NCBI RefSeq assembly: GCF_019038395.1
Contig: NZ_JAGFXZ010000002.1
Coordinates: 100,900-164,899, forward strand
Reading direction: 5' to 3'
DNA: 64,000 nt
DNA from: Acinetobacter sp. BY419
GTDB lineage: Bacteria; Pseudomonadota; Gammaproteobacteria; Pseudomonadales; Moraxellaceae
Shown here in pieces: positions 28,536-38,900 of this stretch; position 1 is the stretch's first letter; the number at the start of each line of letters is the position of its first letter. The notes beneath the pieces are model-generated. The model ran no database searches and was not told the DNA's origin. It was given only the letters and a program-made list of their open reading frames with translations. The position numbers and the translations under genes are program-made.

Positions 28536-29213
28536 GGAATCTAAAAATGCATCTTTTATCGTTGAGTAACGAATTTGATCTGAAAGGCGTTGTTCTTCCT
28601 GCATACATTTTTGATGTAATTCAAAATAATACTGTTTTAAATTGCTTTGATGAGGCACAGTTTGAGGCTGATTCGATCGTGATTGACGATATGACCAATA
28701 CGCCAACTGACGAATTTTTTGTAAGCGGACTAAAGCAATCCTAGGTACGGCATTTTTAAAATAAGCTTCGATCCAAATAGTGGAAAAGCTAAATGTAATC
28801 AGCACAAGACACAGCATGCTTAAAAAAGCCGACTGAATATATTTGAAATTGAGCAGGCATAAAAATAACAGCGGCACTTGTAGATATAAACAATTTTGCA
28901 GCCGCTTTGCATAACGGATTGAACTGTATTTGGCTTGAATGTGCATACGCCATAAATACGGATACAGTAAGGCAATCAGAATCATTGAAGCGGTGCTAAT
29001 GGCTTGATCTTTTAATTCAAAATAATGGTAATACAGCGCTGCAGAGATAAATAAGCAACTCAAAGCGGTGAGCAGAATAAAGAACAATAAACGCAGATAT
29101 AAATGTATGTCCATGACAGGATTGAAACATTTATAACGGCTATAACCGAGCGTATAGAAAAATGCGTCGGGATGGCGCAATTGTAATTGTTGTAAATTAA
29201 AAGCATGTGACAT
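28533..29213 (-). CDS. Membrane protein of unknown function, paralogue of the gene at 29558
   Basis: A 226-residue protein with four likely membrane segments between about residues 38 and 150 (LRLLFFILLTALSCLFISAA, AISTASMILIALLYPYL, LQVPLLFLCLLNF, FLSMLCLVLITFSFSTIW), followed by a cytoplasmic helical tail. N-terminal FNLQQLQLRHPDAF, the tail motif LQKIRQLAYWSYRQS and the final DAFLDS recur in modified form in the protein on the other side of tRNALeu. No known family recognised. It is not in an operon with the tRNA. Confidence 0.75.
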   Translation of the reverse strand: MSHAFNLQQLQLRHPDAFFYTLGYSRYKCFNPVMDIHLYLRLLFFILLTALSCLFISAALYYHYFELKDQAISTASMILIALLYPYLWRMHIQAKYSSIRYAKRLQNCLYLQVPLLFLCLLNFKYIQSAFLSMLCLVLITFSFSTIWIEAYFKNAVPRIALVRLQKIRQLAYWSYRQSRSNQPQTVPHQSNLKQYYFELHQKCMQEEQRLSDQIRYSTIKDAFLDS

Positions 29214-29301
29214 GCGGAGCTGTTTCCGTGATGCTAGATTTTAGGCATAAAAAAACCAGCATAAGCTGGAAATTTTATTGCACCATCTTCGACTTAGAAA
29301 A

Positions 29302-29388
29302 TGGTGCCCGAGGCCAGACTCGAACTGGCACGCTTTGTGGGCGGGGGATTTTAAATCCCCTGTGTCTACCGATTTCACCACTCGGGCA
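29302..29388 (-). tRNA. tRNA-Leu (TAA)
   Basis: An 87-nt class II tRNA on the minus strand beginning GCCCGAGTGG after a first T, with anticodon stem-loop GGGGATTTAAAATCCCC (anticodon TAA), a long variable arm, TTCGAGT T-loop and an encoded CCA. It stands between two related membrane-protein genes. Confidence 0.95.
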
Positions 29389-29557
29389 TGTGCGCAATAA
29401 TAGAGGACGAAATAAAGCTTGGCAAGCAAATTTCTAAATGATTGCTTTCTTTTCAAGCAATTCCGTGGCCTCTCGCTGAAAAACCAGTAGATCCCCCCGT
29501 TTTTAAAGTCATTATTTGCAGACCTTTAAGATGGTCAATGAAAAAGGATAGAGAGAA

Positions 29558-30289
29558 CTATAAGTTCTCGTCCAGATAACTGTCGACATCCAGATGTTTG
29601 ATGGTTTTACAATATTGATGCTCGTATTTCAGTAGCTGGGTATATAACTTGGCATAATGATTTAATTGCTGTTTTAGTTCGGCGTGCTGAGGATCATTGC
29701 TTGAACAAAAACGTAATTTTAGTCGAAGCAGGCAGGTCTGTTTATAAGCCCAGAAGCAGATTCTGCGTAATTGTTGCAACTGATAATGTTCAGTATTCTG
29801 GCTGTTTTTCCGGAACAAATTTTCCCGATAAAAACGTACAAAGCCAAAGCTAATTCCAACAAAGAATAAACTCCACATCAGCAGGCTGCTTTGTACAAAA
29901 ATCAGATTTAAGGCTTGCAGTAGAATCACCACAGCCATCTTGATTGGGGTGTGGCGTAATAACTGATACAGCGAATAAGAAGAATGTTGAATCTGTTGCA
30001 GAATTAAGGTGAGACTAAACATCAGGAATAACAGAATCGCCAAAATGGCATAACTCTGCGCCTGAAATTCACTCACTTGCACAAAAGATTGCTGTACTAG
30101 TTCACCGAACATCAAACTGATGGGAACAAAAATCATGGCTGCCAAAACCCAGGGAATTAATAGTTTGGCTTTATCCCAGATCCCCCGGATTTTGATTTGG
30201 CTATAGAACAGGTAATTGCCCTTAAATGCCGTCGGATACTGTCGTTGCAGTTGCTGCAGCAACAAATTCATTTGTGTAGTGGGCATCAT
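29558..30289 (-). CDS. Membrane protein of unknown function, paralogue of the gene at 28533
   Basis: About 243 residues from the ATG at 30287-30289; a further start at 30346 is also open and no ribosome-binding site decides. Four hydrophobic segments (LIPWVLAAMIFVPISLMFG, SYAILAILLFLMFSLTLIL, MAVVILLQALNLIFVQ, LLMWSLFFVGISFGFV) are followed by a helical, basic tail. NLLLQQLQRQYPTAF, QLQQLRRICFWAYKQT and DSYLDENL align with the neighbouring paralogue. Family and function are not recognised; an inner-membrane place is inferred. Confidence 0.72.
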   Translation of the reverse strand: MMPTTQMNLLLQQLQRQYPTAFKGNYLFYSQIKIRGIWDKAKLLIPWVLAAMIFVPISLMFGELVQQSFVQVSEFQAQSYAILAILLFLMFSLTLILQQIQHSSYSLYQLLRHTPIKMAVVILLQALNLIFVQSSLLMWSLFFVGISFGFVRFYRENLFRKNSQNTEHYQLQQLRRICFWAYKQTCLLRLKLRFCSSNDPQHAELKQQLNHYAKLYTQLLKYEHQYCKTIKHLDVDSYLDENL

Positions 30290-30460
30290 CCAGAGATTAA
30301 TGAAGAAATAGACACAGGCACTATAGTTGATTTGGCGCAGAATCATAGAAGAAATCCAGTTTCAGACCTTATCATTGTTTTAATCACGAAGATTTTAGTT
30401 TTTTAGCGCCAAATTATGCGAAAATAGTCAATTCAAGATTTATTTTTTTAAGGACAGTTT

Positions 30461-30967
30461 ATGACTGATCAATCTCCTGAGGCGTTAAGCGACATCGAAA
30501 TTTTAGACATCCTGCAAAGCATGAAGAAGGATGAGCTAGATGCTGAGGCGAAAGAGGTAATTCGTCAGGGTGGTAAAGCTGGTCGTCAGGAAGCGCATAA
30601 AGAAGCGTTAGTGGCATTGAATCAGTCATTTGAAGACAAGTTTGTAGAAGCTGTATCTTTGGCCTTGGGTTTAAATTCAGCACAAATCAAAAAAATCCGT
30701 TACAAGAAAGACCGGATCCGTATTTTGAAAGCGCGCGGTATCGATTATATGGCGATTGATGGTGCTGAGACCGCACATGTGCTTTCGCAAGTTGCACAAG
30801 CGATTCTGCGTGAAGATGCGATTGTGACCAAAGACCTGCACAATATCTTCCCATTCTGGAAAGAAGGCTGGCCAATGGTGCAATTCGACAATGCCTACAA
30901 GATTTTAGAAGATGATATTAAAATTCATTATCAAGCGGTGCTTGAAGCTTTGTTGTCCAAAGTCTAA
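30461..30967 (+). CDS. Conserved-looking soluble protein, function unknown
   Basis: A 168-residue protein with an acidic, helical N-terminus (LSDIEILDILQSMKKDELDA), a basic middle (QIKKIRYKKDRIRILKARG) and a C-terminal part with NIFPFWKEGWPMVQFDNAYK. AAGGACAG lies just before the ATG. No catalytic motif or membrane segment is visible and I do not recognise the family. The gene is monocistronic and ends in a strong terminator shared with the convergent CBS-domain gene. Confidence 0.78.
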   Translation: MTDQSPEALSDIEILDILQSMKKDELDAEAKEVIRQGGKAGRQEAHKEALVALNQSFEDKFVEAVSLALGLNSAQIKKIRYKKDRIRILKARGIDYMAIDGAETAHVLSQVAQAILREDAIVTKDLHNIFPFWKEGWPMVQFDNAYKILEDDIKIHYQAVLEALLSKV

Positions 30968-30978
30968 GCCTCAGTCAT

Positions 30979-31008
30979 AAAAAAAGCACCTTCGGGTGCT
31001 TTTTTTAT
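30979..31008. terminator. Bidirectional terminator
   Basis: AAAAAAAGCACC-TTCG-GGTGCTTTTTTT: a stable UUCG tetraloop hairpin with A and T tracts, between convergent genes. Confidence 0.92.
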
Positions 31009-31023
31009 GACTGAGAGAATAGA

Positions 31024-32346
31024 TTAATCCGGATCTTTTTCAATCATTTCTGGAGCGTCTACAATACGTGTCACCAAGAGCTGATCAATCTTGAAATGAT
31101 CTACATCTACCACTTCAAACTTATAACCGGCATGGATGACGCTATCGGCTGGGCGTGGAATTTTGCGAAGTTTGAACATCATAAAGCCGGCCAAAGTTTC
31201 ATAATTATCGTCATTCGGCATTGAATCGATTTCAAGCGCATGCTTCATGTCTTCAATCGGCGTACTGCCTTCAATCAACCAAGAATTATTATCGCGTTTT
31301 ATGATTTGCAGATCTGCCTCAATCGGCGTGACCCAATCCCCCATCACGGTAATCATAATGTCGGAAAGGGTAATTACCCCTACAACCAACGCATATTCAT
31401 TAATGACGACCGCAAACTTTTCTTTGGTCGAACGGAAACGATCCAAAACTTCCGACAAGGTGAGGGAGTCAGGAATGGTCAAGACATTACGAATGGTGCT
31501 TTCATTTAACTGGAGCAGCGACTGATTGTTGAGGATACGCACCAGAATATCCTTGGCATCGACATAGCCAATCACGCTATCAATATCGTCACTACAGACC
31601 AAAAATTTAGAATAGGGATATTCTGCCAGTTTTTGTCGAATACTGTCTTCCGGTTCATTTAGGGTAAAGAACACCACATTTTCACGCGTGGTCATACTCG
31701 AAGGCACGTTACGTTCTTCAAGCTCGAATACATTTTCAATGAAATGATGTTCTTGTTTTTGCAGCACCCCGGCCTGCGCACCGGCATCCATCACTGCAGA
31801 AATATCATCAAAAGTAATATTGTCATCACGGATGGTATTCACTTTAAACAGACGGAACAGCATGTTGGCAATAGCATTGATAAACCAGGCCAAAGGTTTA
31901 CAGACCTTGATGAAAATCTGAATCGGATCAATCACCGACACAGCAATTTTTTCTGGCGCGATCATCGCCAGACGTTTTGGCATCAGATCGGCAAATAAAA
32001 TAAATAAAGAGGTGACAGCAGTAAACGACAGGACAAAGCTAATATTTTCAGCCCAAGGTCCTTGATAAAAGCGATTAACGAAACTGATGATATAAGGACG
32101 GAAGGCACCTTCACCTAAAATACCACCGAGAATGGCAACTGCATTTAAACCAATTTGAGAGGCTGCAAAGAAGTCAGCAGAATTTGCTTGTAGATCTAAA
32201 ACTTTTTGAGCGCGATGTTCACCCGATTCAGCCAGAATTTTGAGTTTGACTTTACGGGCACCTGCGAGGGCGATTTCTGTTAAAGATAAAAAACCGGCTC
32301 CCGCGATGAGTATTAAGATAATCACGATATTTTGTAAGAGGCTCAC
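31024..32346 (-). CDS. CNNM/HlyC-CorC family membrane protein with CBS domains
   Basis: A 440-residue protein. The N-terminal DUF21/CNNM domain (about 1-190) has hydrophobic segments beginning IVIILILIAGAGFLSLTEIA and the motif FADLMPKRLAMIAPEKIA. Two CBS motifs follow (about 200-330: FLVCSDDIDSVIGYVDAKDI, EKFAVVINEYALVVGVITLS), then a C-terminal CorC/HlyC transporter-associated domain (ETLAGFMMFKLRKIPRPADS). Such proteins are linked to Mg2+/Co2+ transport or resistance; 'haemolysin' labels are historical. It is a single-gene unit. Confidence 0.9.
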   Translation of the reverse strand: MSLLQNIVIILILIAGAGFLSLTEIALAGARKVKLKILAESGEHRAQKVLDLQANSADFFAASQIGLNAVAILGGILGEGAFRPYIISFVNRFYQGPWAENISFVLSFTAVTSLFILFADLMPKRLAMIAPEKIAVSVIDPIQIFIKVCKPLAWFINAIANMLFRLFKVNTIRDDNITFDDISAVMDAGAQAGVLQKQEHHFIENVFELEERNVPSSMTTRENVVFFTLNEPEDSIRQKLAEYPYSKFLVCSDDIDSVIGYVDAKDILVRILNNQSLLQLNESTIRNVLTIPDSLTLSEVLDRFRSTKEKFAVVINEYALVVGVITLSDIMITVMGDWVTPIEADLQIIKRDNNSWLIEGSTPIEDMKHALEIDSMPNDDNYETLAGFMMFKLRKIPRPADSVIHAGYKFEVVDVDHFKIDQLLVTRIVDAPEMIEKDPD

Positions 32347-32396
32347 AAATCCACCTGTGGATGAATAGTATCTTGGGATATTTTTAACACAAAAAA

Positions 32397-32430
32397 AGAC
32401 TTGAGGTGTAAAAACTACCTCTCAAGTCTT
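32397..32430 (-). terminator. Hairpin downstream of the LysR-type gene
   Basis: AGACTTGAG (32398-32406) and CTCAAGTCT (32422-32430) form a 9-bp stem around a 15-nt loop. On the minus strand the hairpin is followed by only a few T residues (TTTTTTTGTG further on), so termination is plausible but less certain than at other sites. Confidence 0.6.
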
Positions 32431-32473
32431 CAAAGTATAATCTTAAAAAATAAGAATTTAGAAGAATTTGAGT

Positions 32474-33463
32474 TTAATAGGGTGAAAATTGAGAATTATT
32501 GTTCAGGAATTCACGATTTTCTTCTTCAATCATTTGGCGGGCTACATACAGAATCAGCTGACGTAACCAGCGATGTGCAGGGTGATGATGCAATAAAGGA
32601 CACCAAGCCATTTTCAATTCAAATTCAGGAATATAAAACGGTGGGTCTTTGAGAATTAAATTGTGATTCTTGGCTTGCAGACGTGCGATGCGTGAAGGTA
32701 GTGTTGCTACCAGATCCACATTCGAGGCCAATAATCCCGGCATTTGATAGTGACGGGTAAAGACTGAAATTTTACGTTTCTGGCCAATACGTTCTAAAGC
32801 CTGATCGATCCAGCCCAAACCGGCCTGTTTCTCTGGGTTAACGCCGAAACCAACGCCCATACCCGTTTTAGATACCCAGATATGCTGTGCATCAAGATAG
32901 CTCTTTAAGTTCAGGTTGGTTGCAGCCGGGTGTTTATGATTCAGCAAACAAGAAAAACTGTCGCGCCAGACTAAAACCTGATGGAAACTTTGCGGAATCT
33001 CATTAAAGCGGTTGATTGCCAGATCGACTTTGCCTTGTTCCATGTCACGATATGACACATCACTTGGGGTCAGGAAGTCTAAGACTACATTCGGTGCTTC
33101 TGAACGTAAGGCTTTAACCAGACGGGGAACCAAGGTTGCTTCCGCATAATCCGAGGTCATGATCCGGAATACACGATTTGAGGTATAAGGACGGAACTCG
33201 GTACGCGGTTCCAGAATCATCGATAAGTCAGCGAGAGCATCCCGGATACGTGGCTGTAATTCTAGAGCACGTTCGGTTGGTGTCATGCCTTCAGAAGAGC
33301 GGATCAGGAGCGGATCATTAAATAAATTGCGTAATCGGCGTAAAATATTACTCATGGCAGGCTGGGTAACGCCCAATTGTTCTGCTGCACGGGTGACATT
33401 TTTTTCGCGAAGAAGTACATCAAGATAAATTAATAGATTGAGGTCGACTCGCTCCAGATTCAT
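32474..33463 (-). CDS. LysR-type transcriptional regulator
   Basis: A 329-residue regulator: the N-terminal helix-turn-helix domain (about residues 6-65: LNLLIYLDVLLREKNVTRAA, LGVTQPAMSNILRRLRNLF), then a periplasmic-binding-protein-like effector domain (about 95-305). The sequence resembles the NodD/LeuO-like branch. It is divergent from aceA across 660 nt, which makes control of aceA or of itself possible, but the effector and targets cannot be read. The C-terminal extension of about 20 residues is Asn/Glu-rich. Confidence 0.9.
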   Translation of the reverse strand: MNLERVDLNLLIYLDVLLREKNVTRAAEQLGVTQPAMSNILRRLRNLFNDPLLIRSSEGMTPTERALELQPRIRDALADLSMILEPRTEFRPYTSNRVFRIMTSDYAEATLVPRLVKALRSEAPNVVLDFLTPSDVSYRDMEQGKVDLAINRFNEIPQSFHQVLVWRDSFSCLLNHKHPAATNLNLKSYLDAQHIWVSKTGMGVGFGVNPEKQAGLGWIDQALERIGQKRKISVFTRHYQMPGLLASNVDLVATLPSRIARLQAKNHNLILKDPPFYIPEFELKMAWCPLLHHHPAHRWLRQLILYVARQMIEEENREFLNNNSQFSPY

Positions 33464-34123
33464 AAAAGAAATACCGAGAATAAATACAAGAAATTATACT
33501 CATTATGCCATAACTGCCGGGCTTTGTGTAAAGCACCGATGAAAAAAAGTCAGATACAAAGAGAGGAAATCTAGAGGTTTAGGCAGGCTTAAATCTTAGA
33601 TAGGACAGGTGCTGCTGTGCAATATTTAAGTTCACCGACATCTCTTTTAATTTAAGGAGTAAACTTGATTTTTCTAAATGCATTACCTGGCACAGCTTAG
33701 TTAAATAACGTGATGAATTACATGAAATATGAACAAAAATCCAATTTGTACTTTGCTTGGCAAATGACCAAAAGCCATCATTTTTTAAAAATTAAAGTGG
33801 GTTGGACTTGAGCCACGACTTAAGTCTAATGAAGTAATTCTGAGCAACTCGTTGAATTTTTGCACATTACAAGCATTGGCTTATTTATAAATTTTAATTT
33901 AAATACAATTATTTATAAAAACAGTTATAGGTTATACTACGACTTTGATCTAGTCATTTTTTAAATAAATACTGAAGATTCTTGCAGGCTATTGGATTAA
34001 TTTCCAGAAGCCCTCTACTCTTTAACTATCCCAACGAAACGTCGAAAATCTGAACAAGTAATTGAGGGTATGATTTTAGCCGTTCGTTGAAGAAAAATCC
34101 TAATATTATTACAGGAAAATATC
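33464..34123. other. Long intergenic region between the LysR gene and aceA
   Basis: 660 nt without a convincing gene. It is AT-rich towards aceA and holds two copies of the 11-mer TTATTTATAAA (33881-33891 and 33909-33919). A TATACT hexamer near 33934 could be a -10 element, without a clear -35. The aceA ribosome-binding site ACAGGA is at about 34111. A 32-codon frame at 33713-33811 was considered and not accepted. Confidence 0.6.
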
Positions 34124-35725
34124 ATGACTACATACCAAACAGCGATTGATGCAATCCGCGAATTGAAAGCAAAATTCGGTAACACTTGGGCAGACATCAG
34201 TCCTGAAGATGCTGCACGTATGCAACTTCAAAACCGTTTCAAAACTGGTTTAGACATTGCGAAATATACTGCGGCAATTATGCGTCGTGATATGGCTGCT
34301 TATGATGCTGACTCTAGCAAATACACTCAATCTTTGGGTTGCTGGCACGGTTTTATCGCGCAACAAAAAATGATTGCGAACAAAAAATACTTCGGTACAA
34401 CTGAACGTCGCTACATCTACCTTTCAGGTTGGATGGTTGCAGCACTTCGTTCAGAATTCGGTCCACTTCCTGACCAATCTATGCACGAAAAAACTTCTGT
34501 TCCTGCATTGATCGAAGAAATCTACACATTCTTACGTCAAGCTGACGCGAAAGAATTAAATGACTTATTCCGCGCTCTTACAAAAGCACAAGAAGCAGGC
34601 GACACTGCTAAAGCAGCTGAAATCACTTCACAAATCGATAACTTCCAAACTCACGTTGTGCCAATCATTGCGGACATCGATGCTGGTTTCGGTAACGAAG
34701 AAGCAACTTACTTACTAGCTAAGAAAATGATCGAAGCGGGTGCTTGTGCACTACAAATCGAAAACCAGGTGTCTGATGCGAAACAATGTGGTCACCAAGC
34801 TGGTAAAGTAACAGTTCCACACGAAGACTTCATCGCGAAAATCCACGCACTTCGCTATGCATTCTTGGAAATGGGTGTTGATGAGGGTATCATCGTTGCA
34901 CGTACTGACTCTGAAGGCGCTGACCTTACTCAAAAAATCCCAGTGGTTAAAGAGCCAGGCGACCTTGCTTCTCAATACATCAGCTACTTAGACACAACTG
35001 AAATCGACATTTCAGAAGCTCAAGAAGACGAAATCCTGATCAAGCGTGATGGTAAACTTCACCGTCCTAAACGTCTTGCTTCTGGTCTATATCAGTTCCG
35101 TGAAGGCACTCAAATCGACCGCGTTGTACTTGACTGTGTAACTAGCTTACAAAACGGTGCTGACCTTCTTTGGATCGAAACTGCAACGCCTAACGTTGCT
35201 GAAATCGCTCACATGGTTAACCGTGTACGTGAAACAGTTCCAAATGCGAAACTTGTTTATAACAACTCGCCTTCGTTCAACTGGACCTTAAACTTCCGTC
35301 AACAAGCGTATGACCGTTGGGTTGCTGAAGGTAAAGACGTTTCTGCTTACGACCGTGCTAAATTAATGAGCGCTGAGTACGATGCAACTGAACTGGCTGC
35401 CGAAGCTGACGAAAAAGTTCGTACATTCCAGGCAGATGCTGCTCGTGAAGCAGGTGTGTTCCATCACTTGATCACACTTCCGACTTACCACACAGCTGCT
35501 CTTTCTACTCACGAGCTTGCTCAAGGTTACTTCGGTTCTGAAGGCATGTTGGCTTATGTTGCTGGCGTACAACGTAAAGAAATCCGCGGCGGTATCGCAT
35601 GTGTTAAACACCAGGCAATGGCTGGTTCTGACATCGGTGATGACCACAAAGAAATCTTCGCTGGTGACAATGCATTGAAAGCTGGTGATGACGCTAAAAA
35701 CACAATGAACCAGTTCAGCGCTTAA
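34124..35725 (+). CDS. aceA: Isocitrate lyase
   Basis: Splits isocitrate to glyoxylate and succinate, the entry to the glyoxylate shunt needed for growth on acetate and fatty acids. The 533-residue protein belongs to the longer Pseudomonas/Acinetobacter type. The catalytic cysteine is in the loop SDAKQCGHQAGKVTVPHEDF (KKCGH-type motif, here KQCGH); VPIIADIDAGFGNEEATYLL carries metal-binding acidic residues, and ARTDSEGADL and YNNSPSFNW are also typical. Codon use is strongly biased, consistent with high expression. A terminator follows and a LysR-type gene is divergent upstream. Confidence 0.96.
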   Translation: MTTYQTAIDAIRELKAKFGNTWADISPEDAARMQLQNRFKTGLDIAKYTAAIMRRDMAAYDADSSKYTQSLGCWHGFIAQQKMIANKKYFGTTERRYIYLSGWMVAALRSEFGPLPDQSMHEKTSVPALIEEIYTFLRQADAKELNDLFRALTKAQEAGDTAKAAEITSQIDNFQTHVVPIIADIDAGFGNEEATYLLAKKMIEAGACALQIENQVSDAKQCGHQAGKVTVPHEDFIAKIHALRYAFLEMGVDEGIIVARTDSEGADLTQKIPVVKEPGDLASQYISYLDTTEIDISEAQEDEILIKRDGKLHRPKRLASGLYQFREGTQIDRVVLDCVTSLQNGADLLWIETATPNVAEIAHMVNRVRETVPNAKLVYNNSPSFNWTLNFRQQAYDRWVAEGKDVSAYDRAKLMSAEYDATELAAEADEKVRTFQADAAREAGVFHHLITLPTYHTAALSTHELAQGYFGSEGMLAYVAGVQRKEIRGGIACVKHQAMAGSDIGDDHKEIFAGDNALKAGDDAKNTMNQFSA

Positions 35726-35742
35726 TCCGCTCAATTGATTCA

Positions 35743-35775
35743 CCAAAAAAACCCTGCATCTGCAGGGTTTTTTGT
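35743..35775 (+). terminator. Terminator after aceA
   Basis: AAAAAAACCCTGCATCTGCA plus GGGTTTTTTG: an 8-bp hairpin followed by six T residues. Confidence 0.88.
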
Positions 35776-35984
35776 TTGGAAAAATGCTATTAATAAATAG
35801 GGAAGAGCAGACTTAAGACCGTGCTCAAGAAGAATTATCCATAATTTCTCCATGATTGGTTTTTATCGCAGTTTTTATGTGTTTAATTCTTGCATTCTGA
35901 TGCTATGTCACTGAATATTTACATATAGATTGCTTGTATTTTGTACGACTTCCATCCCTAATTAATTAAAAGTGACTCGGACTT

Positions 35985-38900
35985 ATGCTGTCTAGATTTT
36001 TTATCCACCGCCCGATCTTTGCTGGGGTGCTGGCGATTGTTGTCATGGCAATCGGCCTGTTCGCAGTGATGAACTTGCCCGTGGAACGTTATCCGGATAT
36101 TGCTCCGCCACGGATAACGGTGGCAGCAACCTATACTGGCGCTTCTGCGGAAACTGTTGAAGAGAGCGTGACACAAATACTTGAACAGCAGATCAAAGGC
36201 ATTGATCATCTGCTGTATTTTAGTTCGAGTAGTGATTCTTCAGGGCGTAGCCGGGTCAGCATCAGTTTTGAAAATGGTACAGATCCCGATACTGCACAGG
36301 TGCAGGTGCAAAATGCGATTAATGGTGTACTAAACCGTTTGCCGGAAGATGTGCAACGCCAAGGGGTCAATGTCTTTAAATCGTTGGGCGATACCCATAT
36401 GGTGATCAGCCTGTACGATGAGTCCGGCCGCAGTAACAATATTGAACTTTCTGATTACTTGATGACGCATCTGGAGCAGGATATTTCGCGAATTGAGGGA
36501 ATTGGCGAAGTCGATGTCTTTGGTTCACAGTATGCGATGCGGATCTGGCTGGATCCCAGAAAATTAAAACAATATAACCTGATGCCGAGCGATGTTCGTG
36601 CTGCAATTGAAGCCCAGAATACTCAGGTCGCTGCAGGTGCGATTGGTGATTTGCCGGCAGTGGAAGAGCAATATCTGAATGCCAAAGTTACTTCGGGTTC
36701 CCGTCTAAAAACCGTGGAGGAATTTCAGAATATTATTGTCAAGTCAGATCGTGCTGGCAGTTTTATTTATTTAAAAGATATTGCGCGGGTAGAAATGGGT
36801 GCTGAAAATTATCAGTCTTATAGTACCAATAATGGTTATCCATCTGCCGGCCTGGGAATTTCGCTAGCTTCAGGGGCGAATGCTATTGCAACTTCTAATC
36901 TGATCAAAGCTGAAATTGCCCGTATTTCGCAGCAATTGCCAGAAGGCTATAAAATTGCTTACCCACGAGACAATACCCCCTTCGTGCAAGAGTCGATCAA
37001 AGAGGTGGTCAAAACCCTGTTAGAAGCAGTGATTCTGGTGATCATTGTGATGTTTATTTTCTTGCAGAACTGGCGTGCGACTTTAATTCCAACCGTGACT
37101 GTTCCGGTAGTCATCTTGGGTACTATGGGAGTGCTCTATGCACTCGGTATGAGTATCAATACGCTCACATTATTTGCTCTGGTATTGGCGATTGGCCTGC
37201 TGGTCGATGATGCAATTGTGGTGGTAGAAAACGTTGAGCGGCTGATGCATGAACATCATCTGTCTGCCCAGGAAGCTGCATTAGAGTCCATGCAGGAAAT
37301 TAGCGGGGCACTGATCGGGATTACTTTAGTCCTGACTGCAGTATTTATTCCCATGGCTTTCTTTGGTGGCTCTACTGGTGTGATTTACCGGCAGTTTTCT
37401 ATTACACTGGTTGCAGCGATGTCTCTATCCCTGATGGTGGCACTCGTTCTGACTCCAGCACTATGTGCCCTGATTCTCAAGCCAAATCCTGAACCTGCGA
37501 AATGGGCTGCATGGTTTAATCAGAAACTGGATCATTTAAAACAGCGGTATCTAAAACTGGCCCAGATCACGATCCGCCATCAGGCCGTGTGTCTGGTGAT
37601 ATTTGCCGGATTGATCTGCGTATTCGGTCTGTTCTACCGCGCCTTGCCCACCAGTTTCTTACCGGCTGAAGACCAGGGGATTTTAAGTCTGCAGATTAAA
37701 TTGCAGGAAGGTGCACCGCTGAAAAATACCATTCAGATCGGAGAGCAAGTCCGCCAATATTTTCTGGATCAGGAGCAGGCCAATATCAATCTGGTGATGA
37801 TCCGTTATGGTCGAAATTTCTCTGGAACTGGTCAGAATCTGGCGACCGGTTTTGTGGCATTGAAACATTGGGATGAGCGTTCAGGTCAGGACAATACCGC
37901 GCAAGCAATTCGTGAACGGGCCTTGAAGCATTTTCAAAACAATCGCAATGCACAAATCAACGTGTCCATGCCACCTTCAGTCAATGGCCTGGGACAAACC
38001 GATGGCCTGGATTTCTGGATTCGAGATATTAATGGCAATGGCCGGCAATATCTGGAACAACAATTTAAAGCACTGGAAGCTCAGGCCGGCAACTATACAA
38101 GCTTTGAAAATTTGGGCAAACGTTCCAATCGGGAGAAAGCAGAGCTACGCGTCAATATTGACCAAAAACAGGCCATGGCCAATGGTCTGACCCAATCGGC
38201 AATTAACAGTACCTTATCTAGCGCTTGGGGCGGCAGTTATATCAATGATTTTATTGATCGCGGCCGGATTAAACGGGTGATTATGCAGGGTGATGCTGAA
38301 TTCCGCTCCAAACCTGAAGATCTGGCGCAGTGGCATGTGCGCAATGACCAGAACCAGATGGTACCTTTTAGCAACTTCTCGCAAGTGGACTGGAGTGGTG
38401 GCCCTGAAGTGGTGAACCGTTTTATGGGCTATACCGCGTTGCAAATGGAAGCGGACCGGGCCAAAGATAGCAGTTCCGGTCAGGCCATGCAGGATGTGGA
38501 AGCGCTGATTGCCGAACAGGAGGGAGTCGATGTGGTCTGGAGTGGTCTTTCCTTTGAGGAAAAACAGTCGAGTAATCAGGCCATCTGGCTGTATCTGATT
38601 TCAATTGGCTTTATTTTTCTCTGTCTTGCGGCATTGTATGAAAGCTGGAGTATTCCTACAGCGGTCATGTCTGCGATTCCATTAGGTATTGGCGGTAACA
38701 TCATTTTCAGTTATGTGGCTGGCTTCCCGAATGATATCTATTTCCAGATTGCCTTGCTGACTACCATTGGACTGTCCTGTAAAAATGCCATTCTGATTGT
38801 GGAATTTGCTTCGCTGGCACAGCAACAAGGCAAATCTGTAGTGGAGGCTGCTCTTGAGGGTGCATCGTTACGTCTGCGTCCAATCCTGATGACCTCTTTG

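Noticed and set aside
33713..33811. A 32-codon frame in the LysR-aceA spacer
   Set aside because: No ribosome-binding site, no recognisable composition, and short enough to arise by chance.
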